Under the pieces are notes generated by a model that was not told where the DNA came from, made no database searches, and was given only the letters and a program-made list of their open reading frames with translations. From Branchiostoma floridae (lineage: Eukaryota > Chordata > Leptocardii > Amphioxiformes > Branchiostomatidae): a stretch of DNA of 64,000 bases. The stretch spans positions 6,608,278 to 6,672,277 of the forward strand of contig NC_049982.1 in the NCBI RefSeq assembly GCF_000003815.2. The letters are read 5' to 3'. The position numbers and the translations under genes were made by a program. Shown in pieces: positions 58,600 through 64,000 of this stretch; positions within the stretch are counted from its first letter, which is position 1; every line of letters starts with the position of its first letter.

Positions 58600-61500
58600 A
58601 AAAAACATTTTTTGATGATTTACAAGTGGCCTCAAAAATGCAATGGCTCACATGAGGATCTTATAATTGAAGGTGTGTAGCATATGGTAAAGATTCATGT
58701 TTGAAAATATCTGTTAAAACTTAGGTCCTGAGTTCCATAGTCAGTATTTGATTGATAACAAAAGATGGTAGACCCCAAACCTATTTAGGGCTTTTGGAAA
58801 TTTCTTGTCTCATCTTGTCTCCCCAATTAAGCAAACAAAGTAGTAATTCGACGGTATTTAACGTTATGAGCAAAACTACGAAAGCTTCACCCTCCTTTTT
58901 CAGCACTGGAAACCAGTGCTGAAGATGGCTTCAGCACTGGAAACCTAGTGCTGAATGTTCAGACATTGTAGAGAGCAGTTTGACATGTCATTTACTTTGT
59001 TTTATGGAAAATAACCGCTACAAAATCTAGAATTGTGTAAGATGCGTGCGCCGCATCTGACATGGTGTGGGAGGGGGGCGTATTCGGAAATTTCTTACTC
59101 TAAGAAATTTCAGGCTATTTTCGTGTAACAAACTTCTTTCAGCAAAATAGTAGCCCTCGGATGCGTTGAAAATAGAATTACCCACATTTAATTTATAATT
59201 TCGAAAGAGAAGATTCTGACCGAGCTCGACGGAGTGAGTCTGACGCGTGACGTCACGACTCCGTCAAGTAAAAGCATAATTGCGTTACTAAAAGAAACGA
59301 AACGTTCCATTAAACATACCACAGACCTGTTTTAGTTTAAAATATCTACCTTTCACATGATCTTGCCATTAAAAAAAATATTTCCATTACTACATATATG
59401 CCATGTTAATATTTTATGTTGTTTATGGTGACAATACTTTGTTTGTTCTTTCAGAAATTCAGGACACATCTACTGATAAATTTGATTACTACAGTGCACT
59501 TTGATAAAACCCTGTTGTACTGTAACAGAGCCGTTCTTAACAGCGAAACAATCCGAATAAAGTTAACATCATTCATACAGTTGTGTTATTATACAGTTCA
59601 AGTAAAATATACTCTGTGAGAACCACTGCCTTACTAAACAGTTATATAACCTAGCACTTGACCAAACTGTGCCAGAGCTGCCAACGTTGCAGACTTGGCA
59701 CCCACGCTTGACCAAACTATGCCAAACAATTTTACCTACACAATATAAGTAAGCGAAAGACCAGCTTTTTTCACAAGCTCTTGTTATCCATCTATTTATT
59801 TATACATTAATTGACATTCTTCTATATCTAGATTGCAAAAAAATCTGTATGAGTTTTATGCTTTGGCAAAGTTCCATTTAAACATTTCATCATTGATAAT
59901 GCAAAAAGAGGCCGTAGGACACAATTCCCCGTGAAGAATTATCATAATGGTGTTTGTGGTGTGGCTAAGGTGTTTGATACCTCTTTAACTACTGATACGC
60001 TAAATGTCAGATGTCTCCATCAAAAGAATCTTGATTATAGGTGCGAGGGCTCAAGATAAAACAAATTCTGATTACCCTTTCAGGGGATGGCCCTCCTTCT
60101 CGTAGTGACTCCCGCACTATCATGCATAGTGATGTACATTAGACATGTCGCATCATTTACCACATGGGAATTATTTTTAATGTTATTTTCGCATTAAATA
60201 TGAAAGCTAGGCTCTTGTTTCGTTTACAAAATTTCCTCGTTAGTCATGCAAATTATATCCTTATTTCTTGCCAAATACGAGTACCTATTACGACGATTTG
60301 TCTACCCCTTCGTGAGTTATTCTGTTTCAAATTCCGTCACATAATCGGCCGCTGCGGTCCCAAATAAGCCGCTATGGGGCAAAACTCCTAAAAATCCACC
60401 ACTCAAAAAGTAACGGCATTAGCACCTTTAGAACGTTAGAACATTTTCGGCTCCTATCCAACTATCAAACATCACTAAGATCCACCCACAGCTTCTCTAG
60501 TTATGCTGATAACATACACATTGTACATACAAACACGCGCCATGACACATACATACATACAGACAGACATACACAGCCCACTGCAGTACCGTGAGAGGCC
60601 GCCAGGAGGCCAATAATCGAATTTGACCTTGAAGTTGTTTACATTGCAGAAACACATGCGACTGCACTACAGCAAACCCGTAAAAGGAACCCTCTGGCGA
60701 AGTTGAAAAAACACAGAACAAGCTACCGGAGTGGGAGGGTGCTTTTTCACTTCTTTTCGTCAGCCCACGGGATACTACACCGCTTAGAATCACGACTGTA
60801 GCATGTCTAAAACAGGAAATACCATCAAAACCGGAAGGTGTACTGCCATATCATGGAAAGTCGCCAGGGCCAAGAGGCAAGATTGTCCTCCGTTTTGCTG
60901 ACACCTACCAACATATCAAAAATCAAAATAAAGATCCACAGTTTCTCCAGTTACATGTGCCTTGTCCTCAAACAAACAAATCTGCAAACGGCACGTACCG
61001 AAAATATATGATTCTTGGCGAATATAAGAATATCCTTAACGTTATACGGATACTTCAAAACAAGGCACCTTGCAAGTGTGCTGGATCTATGGTAGGCTGA
61101 ACCACGTCATATATATGATAAGTGAACGGAGCTCGTGATTAGGCTAATACACATCATTATCTACTATATAATTAAAGATCTGTTTGTCTATTGCTTCTTG
61201 CTCAGTGGCCTGTATCAGGCATTTTATATACCTCTATCTGATAATCGGGCCGAGTCTTACTGTTCTTCGCCCGACAACTTCGGGCAAGGTTATGAGCCCT
61301 CAGACTTAACACTACTCAAGGTGCACGTGCGCTTGGACGAGTCCGTCATAAAAAAATTAGGGTGAAGCACATGCTAGGCTGATACAAACTGTTTTTCATT
61401 GCCTTTTCTCAGATGACTGGTGTAGCGGGCTAGATTTTACTCCTGTCGAGGGTCTACTTACACCTCTTATAGTTCAAATGTCTCAGCTCTTCGCAATTGG

Positions 61501-63008
61501 CGTGGCCATGTAGCCTCCCTGAACCTGACTCTGAACTTGTTCTCACTTAAAGGTTACCCCGTGATCATGTCTAAAATTCGCTAAACTGTACTGTAAAAAT
61601 TATAACATGATGAATTCGGCAAGATAGGTCTAAACCTGTCGATGCTAATAACCGCCCGGAATGTCCTGACCGCAACTATGCCGTACTTCATGCCTGTAGC
61701 TGTAACCGTCGCCACCTAGCCTCCAGGCAAGGGGTTGAATTTTGAATGGCTGTCTCTACTACAGTCGCTAGTTCAGAAATTTACTCTGATTTGAAAAAAA
61801 ATGTTTCCGTCTTGTTTGGTACAGAATAACCATAACTGGCCTATATGTTCGAATAGTCAATCTAAACGTAACGTTAATAACCACTCACTGGGCAGCTATT
61901 CTCCGCATTTCGAAGTAGGTTAGCCTTCTTAGCAGGATTTTGGGCCTGGCTCGGTTTATTCATTTATTCTTACCATGAGCTGGTTTCTTTAACAGGTTGG
62001 TGTTCGCTAGAAGTTGGGAACTTAAATGATTTTCAGTAAGCCTCTAAATGAAGTCCATAAACCATTGAGGAGGAATGGCCTACCATATCAGCACACGTTC
62101 CAACATGTAACGTAAGAAACATTTGATCACATTTCTGTGAATAAGATAAAATGAACGTAACTGACCTGAGTGGTACAAAATACAGTTGTAGGTGATGCAT
62201 ATTCAACTCGTGAACGCACGTGGTTGCAGGTGTGTTCTACAGGTGGGATATATATCCATAAGGAAACGGCACGCCTTTCAAACCACAGAAGACCCACGTT
62301 AGGGCTACACTAGTGAACGGGCACACTCATAGCGCGCAGTCATAGTTCACGTTAACTCTTGAATCTGGGTGACATAAGGCGCTAGTGCACACGTATTGAC
62401 AGTACAGAGGTTCATGGAACTTTGAGAGACAGTCTTGATTGCGAGTCCTGCGCATGACTCGTGACCCCCCATTGTAACCAACTTCTTTTCCCTGAGGATA
62501 ACTTTGAATCACGGATATAATTAGCGTGGGTATAATTATTCACCTTCACCTTCACCAGTCTAACCTTCACCAACTGTTTGTCTGTAAATCATATATAGCT
62601 GGAGAAGTCCAGAATGGATTTTTACATGATATTTGGTAAGTGAAGAGGTCTTGACATATCAATTAAATAGTAAGATTCTGAACCCCTAGCGCCTCTTTGT
62701 GGTACTGCCCCAGGACATCAGGGTTTGACATATTACTTAGATTTAGATGCAAGGCGTGTCAAAAGTGGTATTCTGTCAAGACCTAACATGGAAAGGGAGT
62801 CTAGTTTGCACAGGATTTCAGTCTGATATTGAAGTATGCATTTGCACATACATGTATGATAACGTTATGCATTGGTACATATCATCAAGACATTCATTCA
62901 AAGACAAATTGTTTGACAGTCATAAAGGATGCATGAAGACACACATTTCAGTAGGATTGTATAATCGCAAGGCATCATGGAGAGGGATATTATATCATTA
63001 TACAGCTT
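58600..63008. repeat. Segmental duplication, copy B
   Basis: Partner of 18790-23400. It is shorter because it lacks the MITE and the extra copy of the roughly 215-bp CACGTGTTAGGCTGATACAA segment. The right breakpoint follows TATCATTATACAGCTT in both copies. Confidence 0.8.
58901..58954. repeat. Two adjacent small hairpins
   Basis: CAGCACTGGAAACCAGTGCTG followed 10 bp later by CAGCACTGGAAACCTAGTGCTG, each a 9-bp stem with a short loop. Confidence 0.7.
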
Positions 63009-63255
63009 CCTAGTATAAACGTGGGTACTTTGGACCAAAAATCATTATTCTATATATATCGCGAGCCATACCATATCAAGGTACGAACAAAAGTACTTCC
63101 ATCAAGTCAAACCCTTATCTTAAGTTTAATTTGATACAACCAATGTCAGCGTGAAGACAAAAACAACACGAAATCAAACCAATCCACACGTATTGATATA
63201 GGTAATTTCAAAAGACGGAAAATATTTTCCCATTTTTTTGTCAAGAACAGCACAA

Positions 63256-63465
63256 TCATGGTTCATTGCTGTGCCTAAACTCGTACAGATGAAACATGTC
63301 TGTGTCCTCTCTGTACACGGGATGGTTCAGCACGGCGTGGTAAACTGCGTTCTGCTCCAGCGACAGCTCCCTGCTGTCCAAACGGTACTTCAGTGCTGTC
63401 CGAAAAAGCAGCTTGTCCGCCTTCGGGTTTCTCCTGCTGTACAGCATCAGGAACCACGACGTCGG
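63256..63465 (-). CDS. Family-16-like methyltransferase, last exon
   Basis: Starts after TTTGCGTAG in phase 0 and reads PTSWFLMLYSRRNPKADKLL then FRTALKYRLDSRELSLEQNA, ending DTDMFHLYEFRHSNEP and stop. FLMLYSRR followed by LLF fits the strand and helix near the C-terminus of this family (compare the family's LLCY-x-x-R), and the final MFHLYEF resembles the closing beta strand. Joined to the previous exon the frame is continuous. A frame in another register starting MLHLTIIFAF overlaps it but is only a shadow. A possible ATTAAA polyadenylation signal lies at 63125-63130. Confidence 0.75.
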   Translation of the reverse strand, partial: PTSWFLMLYSRRNPKADKLLFRTALKYRLDSRELSLEQNAVYHAVLNHPVYREDTDMFHLYEFRHSNEP

Positions 63466-63723
63466 CTACGCAAACAATGAAAGCAAAGATAATAGTAAGA
63501 TGAAGCATTGTTACTATTGCCAGATTGGCTAAGGTTATGTTTTAGGCTTGTGCGTCCGTTTGCCCCTCTGTCTTTTTAAATGCCTTTGGACAGACAAGGG
63601 CAATCTGGTACTTTACTCACGTTAATAACTTATTTCAACAGCGCCACATACACAAAACAACAAGCTTGATAAAGGTAAAGATAGTCCTTGAAAAGTTTGT
63701 GGAAGTTATGTTAAGGGCCTTAC

Positions 63724-63881
63724 TTTATTTGATAAGAGAGCCTTCACTGTGCGAATCAAGGGTTCGATCAACACCGGCCAATAAACAACGTCAGAACCGA
63801 TGATGACGTCAAACGTCCCATGATGCTCCTGAAGAACTGACGGGTCGTCATCCCAATCCATGATGGCGGCCTGCGGTCGAT
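63724..63881 (-). CDS. Family-16-like methyltransferase, penultimate exon
   Basis: A 158-nt exon: acceptor TCCTTTCACAG, donor AAA|GTAAGG. It begins with two bases of a split codon (G+AT would give Asp) and reads (D)RPQAAIMDWDDDPSVLQEHH then GTFDVIIGSDVVYWPVLIEP and LIRTVKALLSNK. The TD-x-P start and the FDVI-x-(G/A)-SDVVY motif match SAM-dependent methyltransferases of the METTL21/family 16 group (PF10294), which mostly methylate lysines on proteins. The D-V-V-Y stretch follows the SAM-binding sheet. The N-terminal SAM-binding part lies off the right edge; a GTAACGG at the very end of the window may be the donor of the preceding exon. The substrate cannot be told. Confidence 0.75.
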
Positions 63882-64000
63882 CTGTGAAAGGACAATTCCA
63901 CAGGGGCAAAATTATTGCTGTATATGGATCATTTAGACATTTTGGAATACCAGTTCTTCAACCTGTACTAAAAAAAAGAAGTACATCATCATTCCGTTAC

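Overview
This is animal genomic DNA: there are no bacterial-style gene runs, coding parts are short exons with GT/AG borders, and most of the window is introns, tandem repeats and transposon remnants. A large PAN/apple-domain gene cluster, strong copy-to-copy variation and abundant short dispersed repeats suggest an invertebrate deuterostome, most likely a lancelet. That placement is inference; no sequence search was possible. Runs of N at 4490-4589, 10595-10761, 16438-16537, 18636-18735 and 55188-56113 are assembly gaps.

The main content is a minus-strand family of exons coding for PAN/apple-like domains, repeated with a period of about 1.45 kb in two arrays (1-18635 and 27405-35134). Each unit holds one 240-nt PAN exon (80 residues, 8 cysteines) and usually one 54-nt linker exon, both bounded by phase-1 introns. 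For array 2 a nearly complete gene can be read from right to left: a signal-peptide exon (38530-38611), PAN exons at 34.4, 31.5, 30.0 and 28.5 kb plus a frameshifted one at 32.9 kb, linker exons between them, a probable stem exon (27578-27668), and a terminal exon with a transmembrane helix and short tail (26950-27187). A long 3' untranslated region containing a roughly 170-bp tandem repeat appears to run to an AATAAA at 24125-24130. The product would be a type I membrane protein with a string of PAN domains outside the cell.

Array 1 carries 12 PAN exons of three sequence types. It contains a large near-identical duplication (4590-10594 and 10762-16860) and shares its right border with array 2, but no signal exon is visible. 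It may be a second gene, an allelic copy or partly an assembly product; four gaps lie in or beside it.

The rest is repeat-rich. 18.8-23.4 kb and 58.6-63.0 kb are diverged copies of one segment, and one copy carries a small transposon that the other lacks. A TIR element with TTA target duplications occupies 41230-42986, LINE 3' fragments lie at 53.2-54.0 kb, and there are several hairpins and minisatellites. At the right edge (63256-63881) are the last two exons of a minus-strand family-16-like methyltransferase gene that continues beyond the window.
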